Shown: positions 48,259 through 58,676, numbered from the stretch's first letter. The stretch is DNA of 64,000 nt from Aegilops tauschii subsp. strangulata (GCF_002575655.3 NC_053037.3:207685743-207749742); one strand, 5' to 3'. Notes: generated by a model from the sequence alone, not told the origin. Numbers and translations are program-made.

Positions 48259-49284
48259 TTGTTAGCTGACATTCACGGCGAAGATTGCGGGCACCACTCG
48301 TCGTCACGAACCCTCGTCGGCAAGGCATTCCTCAGCGGGTTCTACTGGCCTACGGTGCTCAACGACGCGACTGAGCTGGTGAAGTCCTGCGAGGCCTGCC
48401 AATTCCACGCCAAGCAGATCCATCAGCCGGCTCAGGGCCTCCAGACCATCCAGCTCTCATGGCCATTCACAGTCTGGGGGCTCGATATCTTGGGCCAATT
48501 CCCCCGAGCGCCTGGGGGCTACTGCTACCTCTACGTCGCCATCGAAAGTTCACCAAGTGGGCGGAGGTAGAAGCTGTCCGCACCATCCCGGCCGGATCCG
48601 CGGTCAAGTTCATCAAGGGTCTCGTGAGCTAGTTCGGGGTCCCTAATCGCATCATCACCGACAACGGCTCACAGTTCACTAGCAATCTCTTCAAGACATA
48701 TTGTGCTAACCTTGGAACGCAGATCTACTACGCTTCGGTGGCACACCCCAGGAGCAATGGCCAGGCCGAACGCGCCAACGCAGAGGTCCTGAGAAGCCTC
48801 AAGACCAGGACCTTCAAGAAGAAGCTCGAGGCCTACGGCAGAGGCTGGCACGACGAGCTCCAGTCCGTGCTGTGCTCCAGGCGAGACCCTGTTCCTCCTT
48901 GTATACGGAGCAGAAGCGGTTCTCCCTCACGACGTCAAGCATCGCTCCGCGCGGGTCCTGGCGTTTGATGAGATGCAGCAGGACGCCATGCGGGGGATGG
49001 ACCTCGTGCTAGGGGAGGAACGCCACCGCGAAGCCACGCTACGAGCGGCAAGATACCAGCAGGCGCTGCGGCGGTATCACTGCTGCAGCATCCGCTCCAG
49101 GAAGCTCGAGGTGGGTGACCTCGTCCTAAGGCGGGTGCTCTCCAGGGAAGGGCTGCATAAGCTTTCACCCATGTGGGAGGGCCCGTTTAGGTTCGCCCAC
49201 GTCCCCAGTCCTAGCGCCGCGCGCCTGGAGACGCAGGACGGGGTCCCCATCCAGAACACCTGGAACATCCAGCACCTCCGATAG
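48259..49284 (+). pseudogene. element B integrase
   Basis: Zinc-binding part HGEDCGHHSSS...CEACQFHAKQ and the first catalytic Asp in WGLDILGQF lie in 48259-48570. After a shift, TAG near 48631 precedes RIITDNGSQFTSN (second Asp) and NGQAERANAEVL (catalytic Glu). A small deletion near 48880 shifts the frame again; 48973-49284 gives the C-terminal part with LEVGDLVLRR and MWEGPFRF. All three catalytic residues are present but not in one frame. Confidence 0.8.
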
Positions 49285-50015
49285 TTCTACCCATGAAGCA
49301 AGGCCCGACGCGTGTGAAGCAAGGTCCAGCGCCTGTGAAGGACTCCGCTCGTGACACTCTCACGTAATAATGAGTGGGGCTGTACATGCCCCGGAGTCTC
49401 AGGAGTGCCGCCCTCGGGCCTCGGGGGCTCCCTCCCACGTCCTTGTGGCAGCACTTAGCTCCACGCTGGTGAGAAGACTAGACTAGGTGCCGGACGCGGC
49501 TTTTCATTTGCTTTCCGTAGTTGGCTTGCCCCTCTTTAATGAACATTTGATTTCTGGTGTTCTTTGCCGGATTGGTTCCATCGCCTTTTGCCTTCTTTTT
49601 TGCCCTCGGTTCCTCGTTTTGACCTGTACTCTCACTTGCGTGCCTCAAGAGGGGGCTGGACAGGGCCCTCATGAGTGCTTTTTCCCATTCTTCGCGAGGC
49701 ACCCGCGTTCGAGCTCACAAGCTGGCGCACCCCTCTCAACCCGTGCCCCTCGGGTACCCTGATGCGAAGCGCTGGGTCGCGGCTGGCTGCCCCTGCGACT
49801 ATGGATCGGAAGAATAAGAGTCCCCTAACAAATTTTTTGTAGTTCCTAGGCGCCTCCCAAGCCAAGGAGGCCTCGCCAGGTACTGGGAAATGTGCACCTC
49901 ACGAGGCGGAAACTACTTCGAGGACGTCAAGCTAAGTTATTCCTACACGCCTTCATAAAACGTCGATGCTGCAACATGACACAGGAACGATAAACATAGC
50001 ATAGCAACTTGGAAA
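49285..50015 (+). other. spacer between integrase and antisense gene of element B
   Basis: About 730 bp without a supported gene on either strand. It contains CTCGGGCCTCGGGGGCTC-type GC stretches and an AT-richer middle (49500-49620). Confidence 0.5.
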
Positions 50016-50945
50016 TCATGGTTCGTTGCACGCCCCTGCGGGGCCCCGTACTTGTCTCTCTCTTAATGCAGGAAGAAAAGGAAGAACGAAACAAAAGTGG
50101 CGCGTGCCCCCGCAGCAGTTCGCGAGGATGAGCTCATGGCATTCTCCCGGGCTCAGCCAGACCCCTCCTCGCGCTTCACTGGGGGGCGGCGACGAGAAGA
50201 CCCGCTGCCACCCTCGAAGCGGGAGCGGCGGCTGGTCGTAACCGCCGCTGCTGGAGCTGTCGCCGGAAGAAGAGTCGCCGTAGCTGGGCGAGCCACGGTC
50301 GTCACCGAGGACAAGCCCGCCTTCGACCTCATCACGGCCGTCGCCGAGGCTGAGCACCTCACCGCCGTCGTTGTCCTTAGGGCAGCACCCGACGCGGCGA
50401 CCATCTTCCCTGAACACCCTCACGTAGAGGGTCGCGTTGCCATCGTACCTGAAGTGGAGGGTGCACCGCCGGCCCAGGCCGCGCGCACGGGAAAACGTCT
50501 GCCAACCACGGGCTAGGGCTGCGTTGCCTGTGATGGAGACCTCGACCGTGACCCACGAAGCTTTGCTGCAGCAGCCGTCAGCCTGCAGCTAGAGCCCGCC
50601 TGGACCTGCGGCCGGCAGCTCGCCGGCGAAGAAGCATGGGAGCTGAAGCCAGGTGCCAGCCAGGTTCTCCGACCACACGACGAACTCCGGTAGCACCTCC
50701 GCCGATTGGACGCATGGCCGGGGAGGCCGCGTGACCATGGCGCGCCTCCCTTCATTGACAGGGCTGCCACGACCTAGGCGACTCCCACCATGCGAAGAGG
50801 CGCCGTTGCGACTGCAAGGGGCCACGGCGGGGGTTGCGGCATGCTTGCGGGGACGGCCGCGCCCCCTCTTGGGCGGCGGCGAGCCGGGCCCCTCCTGGCG
50901 GGCCTCCCCCTTCTCTGTGGCCAAGAACTTCTTCGCAGGTGCCAT
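50016..50945 (-). pseudogene. element B antisense gene: AT-hook and B3-like domain protein (one stop codon)
   Basis: From ATG 50945 (MAPAKKFLATEK) one frame runs to 50016, about 309 codons, broken only by TAG at 50589. Residues about 25-35 read KRGRGRPRKHAA, a canonical AT-hook (RGRP core) for the AT minor groove. Residues about 95-195 resemble a B3 DNA-binding fold: FVVWSENLAGTWLQLP, VTVEVSITGNAALARGWQTF, LGRRCTLHFRYDGNATLYVR, VFREDGRRVGCC. The GW..F and F.YDG...L.V.VF pattern is the B3 C-terminal half. A Ser/Gly/acidic tail (GDSSSGDSSSSGG) follows. In element C a Trp codon (GELWLQ) stands where the TAG is here, so TGG became TAG. It lies between integrase and 3' LTR and runs against the element. 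B3 fold is inferred by eye. Confidence 0.6.
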
Positions 50946-51030
50946 GGGTGTCGCTACTAGCAATTAAGCAAGAAAGAAGAAGCGAGCAGAGAAGGAAGAG
51001 ATGAGCTACGGGGGCTCCGCCCCCCTCCTC

Positions 51031-51037
51031 ATTTATA
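51031..51037 (-). promoter_or_regulatory. TATA box of the element B antisense gene, with downstream GC palindrome
   Basis: Minus-strand TATAAAT lies about 86 bases before ATG 50945. Directly downstream is GGGGGCTCCGCCCCC (51010-51024). Element C has TATAATT at 63819-63825 and GGGGGCTCCGCCCC at 63798-63811 in the same arrangement before its ATG, while much of the surrounding leader differs. Confidence 0.55.
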
Positions 51038-51265
51038 GCAGGAGAAGGCCAACCGGCGATCCCCACAATCACAGGTAATGATGATTTTTCTCTGCATGCA
51101 GCAGGGACTCATCAAGTCGGGCAGTTGCCGAGGCAGCGTGGGGAAGTGGAGACACCCACGTCCAATCAATCGACACGCGTCAAGCGAGGCCGCAGGCTAT
51201 TGGGGCCCGCGGTGCTCCACACTTGCCCATTGGCATCGCCTCGAAGCCAAGTCCGAGCGCGCCTT

Positions 51266-51280
51266 GGGCCCGGGGGCTAC
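51266..51280 (+). other. element B polypurine tract
   Basis: GGGCCCGGGGGCTAC ends directly at the TGTCGGCG start of the 3' LTR. The same tract stands before the LTR at 210. Confidence 0.6.
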
Positions 51281-52153
51281 TGTCGGCGTCCTGGGAACGG
51301 GGGTCCCCAGACTTGCCTTCCTGCAGACCACGGTGTGGCTCCACCCGCGGCCCTGTATGGCCCATCTTCACCAGCAAACACTCAAGACCCTCGTGAGGGG
51401 GCAGGCCTCGCGAGGCGAACGATGCAAGACCTCCTTGGGGGCGGCCTCACCAGGCTGCCTCGCGAGGGGCGGAGAGATCAAGGCTAGGGGCACCTCGCGA
51501 GGTTCCCGTGATGGGCCAGGCGGGCGCCAGTGCATGCAGTGTCCTCGTTTCCTCTTTGGTGCTAAAGAGGGAAGCGCAGGCGAGGAGTCCCGAGGCATCA
51601 GATAAAGGTTTCCATATCGGTGCAACGAGACCAAGACCAGCAGGACGGCAGGATGGAGGTCACCGTGGAGCCCAAGACGGCGTCACCACCAGAGCCTTTG
51701 TCAGGCGAAGACCACCTTTAGTCAGGATAACTTGTACTAGTTGTCTCCCTTCGAATTTGGCTGTTGTGGCATCCTTTCCCGCTCAATATTTGGGAAGAGG
51801 ACCAAGGCCCCTATAAATAGGACTAGCCACCACCTTAGCTGGGGACGGATCATTCAGACCACCAGCCACCTCACAAGCTTACCAAGCACAAGAGCACCTC
51901 TCCTCAGGAAGTTGTTCTTCCCTTGTAACTGTTCATCCTCAGCCCATGAGGCAATCCACCACACCACACTGGAGTAGGGTATTACACCACATCGGTGGCC
52001 CGAACCAGTATAGACCTTGTGTCTCTTGTCCTGTGAGTTCGACGCGTTGGGCTTTGAGATCGCGGTGAGGGCGTGAGCTAGGGGGAGGAGAGATCTTCGT
52101 GCGCACCCCAGTGTTAGAACCTCAAGGGTTTTGCCGGAACCCGAAATCCGACA
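51281..52153 (+). repeat. element B 3' LTR
   Basis: This 873-bp LTR matches 43772-44661, with TATAAATAG at 51812-51820. It lacks about 18 bp that the 5' LTR has near 44005. Confidence 0.85.
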
Positions 52154-53716
52154 CATAAATGTTTTGGCCACATGCACTCGATGCTTGTCCTACACGACAC
52201 TCGATACTCGTTGTGACGCTTTTTGTGGGCCCGCGAAGTCGTCGTCCATCACTTTGACGAACAGCCGACAGTGAGGTTAATTTGACCAGCAAGGTAGAAT
52301 CTTTTGTGTTTGTGTTATGGTGGTATATTGTACACGTCGAAGAGGTGGGAGGGGACTAGCATATATACTATACATACGCGTCCATGAACATGTACACCTC
52401 ACTCTGTGTCAGGACTTTTGGGTTTCCGAGGCACGTGCCACATCAAAATTGTGAAATTGCCTATTCAAACATCACACAACACCTCTTTGGGCCACATGCA
52501 TGCACGCGGTGGTTATCCTAGCTAGGACACTCATGTGTGACGCTTCCATCTATGGTCCCACGAGGCCATCGTCGATGCATGCATGCATCACTTTGACCTA
52601 CATCGGGAGAGGTTAATTAATTTCACGATCGATGAGGATTCTTTTGGGGTTGTACATATTACGGCAAGAGCATATAGTATGCGGTGAAGAGGGGGGAAGG
52701 GGACCATCATATGTAGTACGCTTCATGAACCTCGCTCTGTGTGGGTGCACGGTTTACGGTTTTTGAGGCATGTGGCACATCAAAGTTGTGCATTTTGGGT
52801 ATTCTACATATATATGTTTGGCCCACATGCAAAGCGGTGGTGGTTGTCCTCTCGCACATACTTTTTGCCTGACAACAAGAGAGGTTAATATGACTTAGGA
52901 GGGGATTATTTTTTTCTTGTAATACAGTATATACATATATAGGCCATGCTCTAGGATGACATGCATGATACAGTTTGAGCACACGCACATGCATGTGTAC
53001 GCATTAATCCCTCCCATCGAGTCGAAGTGGCTAGACAACGACACATCCTGAACCGATCTAGCTCTGTGTGGGGAGCTAGTGTACGTTTTTTGACGCACGC
53101 GCCACGTCAATGTTGTGAAATGGTGTTCAAACATGCATGCACGCATCACCTCCATACATATGCATGTAGTGGTTGCCTTCGAATGGTACACTCCCTTGCG
53201 TGGTTATCGGCGACATACCTATATATTCATGGGCCCACGCAGACATCCATGATCACCTTGACCAACAACAAGATAGGTTACCATGGCGGATTCTTCATTT
53301 GGCTCGTGTTATCGTAGTATAGGTCATGGTGAGATTCAGACCTAATTAAGTTTGAGCACATATACTATGCATGCATCCACGCATGAATCCCCGTCGTTGG
53401 GTTGAAGTGTGGTGTAACATACATATGCATCGTCAACCTAACCCTCACTCAGTGTGGGGATCTATAGTTCGAAATCACGGTGCCACATCAAAGTTGCTCC
53501 ATTGTTACTCAAAAACACACCTCTCCATACATATATTTGGGCCACACGCATGCAGTAAGCTAGCCCATCTCTGGGGTCGCATGGACGGCCATCACTTTGA
53601 CCAACAACAAGAGAGAGGTTGTATGACCAAGGTGTATTATTTTTGGTCTGTTTTGCGATCCATCTTAGTAAGTTATGCCTCTCTGGCCCGCCGATTGAAA
53701 GTGTGTGGGGGAGGGC

Positions 53717-54112
53717 TGCTACATACTTCGCACTTTGCTAGGTGAACCTCGGTTGGGGGGAGGCATGCATTCATAGCTTAGGATTCCCTTCATGGCGACA
53801 CGAGGGGGGCCTGCTAGCTACTTCACACTTTGCTAGGTGAACCTCGGTTGTGCGGGGGCATGCATTCATAGCTTAGGATTCCCTTCATGCCGACATGAGG
53901 GAGGGGGCTGCTAGGTACTTTTCACTTTGCTAGGTGAACCTCGGTTGGGGGGGACATGCATTCATAGCTTAGGATTCCCTTCGTGCCGACACGAGGGAGG
54001 TGGGGGGGTCTGTTAGCAACTTCGCACTTTGCTAGGTGAACCTCGGTTGGGGGGGGGGGAGGGGGCATGGATTCATAGCTTAGGATTCCCTTCATGCCGA
54101 CATGAGGGGGGG
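53717..54112. repeat. minisatellite, four units of about 97 bp with variable G-runs
   Basis: ACTTTGCTAGGTGAACCTCGG followed by a G-run, then CATGCATTCATAGCTTAGGA and TTCCCTTCATGCCGACA, occurs four times, starting near 53717, 53810, 53908 and 54008. The units differ mainly in the length of the G-runs (4 to 13 bases). It sits inside the 330-bp array. Confidence 0.9.
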
Positions 54113-54269
54113 TGGGGGCAAGCAATATCGTCCGCTTTGCGAGATAGGTGCCACATCGAAGTTGCATTTGGTATTTGAAAATCAAACCACCCTTTTCATA
54201 CATAAATTTGGTCCACAAGCTAATATGTTCGTGTTCTGACCCTCTCCCGCATTAATTTTCGCCAAATTT

Positions 54270-54560
54270 ATGAACATTAGACAATTTGGATGATGCAACA
54301 GACACGGTTCACTCAAAGTAACCGTGTGCATTGGGCTCCACGAGGCTTCCCCTCTAAAAAATATCTACCCACCTGTAGCTTTTTTCTGTTTGATAACACA
54401 CGGTAATTGTGTTTCGACCGTGTGTGCTGTTTCTTGTTCCCAATCCCGCCTGCATCCCTTGAAAATATCTTCCCAGCTCGAGGGTTTTCTGTTTCATAAC
54501 ACAGAGTTGTTATCTCTGGACAATGTGCGATGCACCATCATCAAAATTTTCAATAGCCCC
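54270..54560. mobile_element. CACTA-like subterminal repeat region
   Basis: Words such as CACGGTTCACTCAAAGTAACC, GTGTGCATTG, ACACACGGTAATTGTG, GACCGTGTGTGCTG and CAATGTGCGATGCACC are variants of those behind the CACTA start at 23425. They occur in both orientations, as in CACTA subterminal regions. No end sequence is adjacent. Confidence 0.4.
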
Positions 54561-54679
54561 GGCATTTCACTACTGCGTTTAACTCCCGCCGTCCCGCGTA
54601 GTAAAATTTTCAGTACCCGCATTATTTCCTCAAACACCCCCCTACACACACACACACCAAAACACACACACATACTCCC

Positions 54680-55561
54680 TTGCTCCAAACCATAGCAAGG
54701 TCCCCGCTGCCGCCGCTGCCGGAAGGCCTCCATTGTCAACATCTGCCGGTTTGCTCGTGCAGCTTACCCACCGATCTCCATACACAGGCCACCCTGAGTT
54801 TCTTAGATGACGCCTGCCAAACCCCCCTTTCACATAGATCCCCATCCCCGACTCTAGAGTGTCATAGCCTAAGCCTGATTACGCTTCCCGTGGAGCTCGA
54901 GGAGCGACTGTCCCAAAATAGGTGTATCGCGGTCTCTTCGCCCGACATCGTTGAGGAAGCTGACGACCATTACTGGCTGCAGGCACTCAAGCAGCGGGCT
55001 AGAGTATGCGGGCATGTCTCGGCCGATGGCTACGACATCGAGGTCATCGACAGTGACGGCCTGAGGCGGGCTATGTCACAGGTTAAGTGGCCCACCCCCA
55101 ACCCCTCGGGTTCAACCGCTGTCGATCTCATCCATGGCCCCGCCACTGATCTCCTCTGGCTCGCTGTCAACAATTTGCCATCCTACATTGCCATAGAGAC
55201 CCTTTTGTCATTTCTGAAGGACACGTTCTGCGACGCTGAAATGGGATCCACAGCTCCAAGTCAGACCTCATCGACGGCGCCCACGAGGAGGGCACCCTCT
55301 CCGGCTCTTCCAAGGGGAAAGATCCCATCTGCTCTTCCAAGGGGAAAGCGCCCGTCTACGACATCAGGGAGGGCACCCTACAGCCGTGCTCTTCCAAGGG
55401 GAAGGAGCCCATCTGCGACAACATGGAGCGCATCCAGGGTCCGTGCTCTTCCCACGGGAACGAGCCCATCTATGACAAGTGAGGAAACCCATGATTTTTT
55501 GTCGTGCCTCTTCACAGGGGAAACCCATGATTTGTTTTGTCGAGTCCCTTTTGTAGTGTAG
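54680..55561 (+). CDS. unrecognised 293-aa ORF with repeated LPRG motifs
   Basis: The ORF is open from 54680 (MLQTIARSPLPPLPEG) to TAG 55559. The N-terminal half includes VELEERLSQNRCIAVSSPD and ADDHYWLQALKQRARVCGH. The C-terminal half has four diverged units around ALPRGKIPS, ALPRGKRPST, ALPRGRSPSAT and ALPTGTSPS, matching a DNA repeat at about 55305-55470. I know no family with this pattern. A pyrimidine-rich leader with CA repeats precedes it, and it ends on CTTTTGTAGTG (55546-55557), which resembles a CACTA right end. It may be part of a transposon rather than a host gene. Confidence 0.35.
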   Translation: MLQTIARSPLPPLPEGLHCQHLPVCSCSLPTDLHTQATLSFLDDACQTPLSHRSPSPTLECHSLSLITLPVELEERLSQNRCIAVSSPDIVEEADDHYWLQALKQRARVCGHVSADGYDIEVIDSDGLRRAMSQVKWPTPNPSGSTAVDLIHGPATDLLWLAVNNLPSYIAIETLLSFLKDTFCDAEMGSTAPSQTSSTAPTRRAPSPALPRGKIPSALPRGKRPSTTSGRAPYSRALPRGRSPSATTWSASRVRALPTGTSPSMTSEETHDFLSCLFTGETHDLFCRVPFVV

Positions 55562-56530
55562 TGAGAATATGTCCAGTTTCAAATGCTATCTTTGGTTGTT
55601 GGTAGTATGCCTTGATTATTCCAGTTATTCACAACGTGATGTTCTATATGTGCAAGTATGAACTATGCAGTTCAATTTCATTAGTACCAGTTTCAACAAT
55701 ACCACTATGAATGACTATATTTGGTTGCTGCATCTTGTAGTTAACACGCCTTTCCATTTTTTAACAATAACTAGTGTACTTAGACCGGCACAATACCAGT
55801 TTGAATGACTATGTTTGCTTGTTGTTAAATGTTAGGCCTGTTGCAGTTAACACATCTTTCCACTTGTTTTGCTTTACTAGCGTGGTTGAACCTGCACACT
55901 GAAGCTATCTTTTGGAGATTATTTTGTCTACCATGGATAATTTTGGTTGATGTTTAGCCTGTTGTGCTTAACATGCTTCTCGATGTACCTACACATGACA
56001 TTTTTGGGAACGACTGCTGTTTTCCATCGAGGTTAGTTTCATCCCATGGCTTATATATGCTCACCGTTTAGGATATCGGTAGCTAGTACCATATAGGCTG
56101 GGGGCTGATAAGGGACTAATCGGTGAATCGGAGATTTAACTTAATATATCTGCAATCCATTTATCGTTAGGTTAACTAGGGCCATATGTAATATATCTGA
56201 GGCTACATAGCAACATGCACTATACTTAAAGTCTAAATATGCAATCCTAGACTACATAGCAACAAGGAAGAGTGTTACATTAATGTTCTGATGATGTCTA
56301 GATATACGTAGAAGAGCAGCAGCAGCAACAACAACAACAGAGCCTTGTTTGGATACTCAACTTAGCTAGAGGTTAGAGTTAGTTTCTCACTCATGCTTAA
56401 CCCTGAACTAACTCCATCCAAAGAGTTATTTGGATGGCAGGGTTAGATTGACGATAAAGGCCAACTGGGGGAAAGAATTAATCCATTGTAACAACATGGG
56501 CTTCAAGTTGGGCTTGAATCTCTGGGACAA
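55562..56530. other. about 970 bp without supported genes
   Basis: AT-rich DNA with a short AGCAGCAGCAGCAACAACAAC simple repeat near 56318. GAGCCTTGTTTGG at 56340 followed by a degenerate opposite copy near 56430 hints at a small MITE, but I cannot define its ends. Confidence 0.35.
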
Positions 56531-56540
56531 CAGAGTAATA

Positions 56541-57376
56541 TCATGGACAAAGTTCCTCTTCCATGCTACAAAGGTGTGTCTCTAATTTCTGAAAATTCTT
56601 CCATTTCTTAACAACCAGATGTTCCAGGTAGCCAGATAAACCACCTCTTTGAAGAAAGTTTGGCCAAAACATTGCCTTGCAGCAGCCATGCACTTTGTGT
56701 GAGACAGGCCAACTAGCTATTGGATTTGCAAATAGTTCTAGATCCTTGTACTGAATTGACAAATCAAAAAGAGATGGTCTCTGTCCTCATGAGGTTGGGC
56801 ATGACACAAAGGGCAAGTGTTATCCTCCTGAGGGGACCTCCAGTGCCTTCAGACCAATAAATCTCTGGTGTTGAGCCTGTCATTGAGCATTAACCAAGCA
56901 AACACTTTGATCTTCATTGTTTCTCTACTTTCCCAAATCCATTTAACCGGTGCATCAGTAGGGAGGTGTGTGCACATCACTGTGTAGTAACTTTTGGCAG
57001 AGAATTTTCCCTTGCCAGGTGTCCAGGACCAAAATTCATTGATTGTCTCATCCGCATTTAGTTCTAGGAGACCGGTCTGCACAGTGATCATCTCTTCCAT
57101 TGCTTCTTGTGACAAGGGAAGATGAAAGAGTTCAGACATATCCAGAGTATTAATGGCATCTCTCATAGATATCTTGTCATCAACGGCAAAAGAAAACAAC
57201 CTAGGAAACCTCTCCCTGAGAGGAACAGATGATCCTAAAAACATCAAAGCATCAAACCAGAACAGAGCAGAATCTGCCATGTTTATAGTAACCACATAAT
57301 GCAACCTGAAAGCTTCATTGATTTTGATGATATCCCTCCACCAATAAGAACCACATAACACAGTTCCATGGGGCAC
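56541..57376 (-). pseudogene. LINE (L1-type) 3' end with zf-RVT domain
   Basis: 57376-56849 encodes WWRDIIKINEAF, FWSWTPGKGKFSAKSYYTVM and WIWESRETMKIKVFAWLMLN, the typical run-up to the zinc-binding region after plant L1 reverse transcriptase (PF13966, zf-RVT). The zinc-binding CPLCHAQPHEDRDHLFF-type block follows across a shift near 56800, and 56762-56541 continues it. Only the C-terminal part of ORF2 is present; endonuclease and RT are missing, as expected for a 5'-truncated or broken LINE. Confidence 0.75.
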
Positions 57377-57379
57377 AAC

Positions 57380-57696
57380 TCCATCATAATAAGTGTTCCA
57401 AATGAGAGAAACTCATACTCGATCTATCCTGGAGATACCAAAAAGTACGAGGACCTCAGGCAAACATTTTGGTGGGATGGAATGAAGAAGGATATTGCAT
57501 ACTTAGTCGCTTTGCTGTGATATATGCAATAGGGTTAAAGTGGAACATCAAAAACCCACTGGACTACATCAACCTTTGCCCGTTCCACCATGGAAATGGG
57601 ACAATGTCTGCATGGACTTTATCACCGGTCTTCCAACCACCCCATGTGGAAACAATGCTATATTGGTCGTGGTGGACATGTTAACGAAAGTGGCCC
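57380..57696 (+). pseudogene. chromovirus-type Gypsy integrase fragment
   Basis: Using two frames, the plus strand gives a zinc-binding region ([34 protein letters not shown]) and, at 57540-57690, [20 protein letters not shown] with the first catalytic Asp, then [14 protein letters not shown]. This is the wording of chromovirus integrases, unlike the Tat ones in this window. It is cut at 57696 by the LTR of element C; the rest should lie beyond the right edge. Confidence 0.75.
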
Positions 57697-58604
57697 TGTC
57701 GGCGTTTTGGGAACCGGGGTACCCAGACTTGCCTGCCTGCGGCCCATGGCATTGCTCCATCAAAGGCCTGGTACGGCCCATCTTCAGCACCAACAACACA
57801 AGACCCTCTCGAGGGGCCAGGCCTCTTGAGGCGGACGACGCCAAGATCTCCAGAGGGAGTGGCCTCCTCTAGGCTGGCTCCTGAGGAGTGGAGTTTCCAA
57901 TGAAGGTGCCCACCTCATGAGGTTAAGGTGACACAAGCCATGACGACCAAGGCCAGGCGGGCGCCAGCGGGCACAGTACAGCAGGTTTCCTCTTTGGTGC
58001 TAAAGAGGCAAGCGCAGGCGCCGAGTACCGAGGAATCAACCAAAGGTTTCCATTTCCGTGCTACAAGACCAGGACCGCCAGGACGGAGGTCGTCGCCGAG
58101 CCCACCACGGTGTCACAGCTGGCAACTTTGCAGGCGAAGACCAACTTTCGTCAGGATAAGATGTACTAGTTGTCTCCCTTCAAATTTGGCTCTTGTGGGA
58201 TCCCTTCCCGCCTTCATTTGGGGGGGGGAGGACCAAGGCCACTATAAGTATAGCCTAGACACCACCATAGAGGAGGGAGGATCATTCAGACCATCCACAC
58301 GGATCATTCGGACCATCCACACCCTCACCAGCTCACACAAACACAAGAACACACCTCCAGAGGTTGTTCTCCCTTTGTACCAGTTCATCGTCAGCCCACC
58401 TCGAGGAAAATTCACCACAAAGCAGGAGTAGGGTATTACACCGCAAGGTAGCCCGAACCTGGGTAAACTGTTGTGTTCCTTTCCATTCCAGTTCGTAGAG
58501 CTAGGCCATGAGATCGACGAGTTGGCAGACTGGGGAGATTGAGTTCTTCGCACGCACCCCAGAGGTCGAATCTATCTTGGGTCTGCGGAGCCCCGAATCC
58601 GACA
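57697..58604 (+). repeat. element C 5' LTR
   Basis: This 908-bp LTR is clearly related to the LTRs of element B (shared GACTTGCCTGCCTGCGGCCC, CCTCTTTGGTGCTAAAGAGG, TTCGTCAGGATAA), but well diverged. TATAAGTA at 58243 takes the TATA place. Confidence 0.8.
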
Positions 58605-58606
58605 TT

Positions 58607-58624
58607 TGGCACACCAGGTAGGGG
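58607..58624 (+). other. element C primer-binding site
   Basis: TGGCACACCAGGTAGGGG directly follows the LTR, matching the site of element B except at three positions. Confidence 0.6.
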
Positions 58625-58676
58625 TGCGTCGGAGCCTCTGTCTCACTAGTCGATCCGCAGACGTTCCGCCGTCCTC

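Larger units (their letters stand above)
43772..52153 (+). mobile_element. element B: Tat-lineage Ty3/Gypsy retrotransposon, 8,382 bp, decayed
   Basis: LTRs 43772-44661 and 51281-52153, primer site at 44664 and polypurine tract at 51266-51280. Target repeats are CATAC (43767-43771) and CATAA (52154-52158), one mismatch; the uninterrupted array reads CATAA, so the left copy mutated, as did the first LTR base. Order on the plus strand: shortened gag, protease, RT, RNase H, archaeal-type RNase H, integrase, non-coding spacer, antisense gene. Numerous stops, frameshifts and deletions and LTR divergence of several percent (plus an ~18-bp deletion near 51510) mark it as older than element A. Confidence 0.85.
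43719..54240. repeat. degenerate tandem array of about 330-bp units, split by element B
   Basis: The phrase GTGCCACATCAAAGTTGTG, or a close variant, occurs near 43718, 52434, 52771, 53098, 53483 and 54147. Removing element B and its duplication, spacings are about 333, 337, 327 and 385 bp, then a longer one that contains the 97-bp minisatellite. Each unit also has TTGGGCCACATGCA and CACTTTGACCAACAACAAGA. About six copies, well diverged. I do not recognise it as a named satellite. The 60-125-aa ORFs in it are not supported. Confidence 0.7.

Noticed and set aside
55546..55557. Certain right end of a CACTA element (CTTTTGTAGTG)
   Set aside because: Only six bases match the CACTAC start at 23425 and the flanking triplets do not agree, so I keep it as a hypothesis only.
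58601..58640. tRNA gene at the TGGCACACCAGG motif
   Set aside because: It is a primer-binding site just inside an LTR; no cloverleaf or A/B boxes around it.
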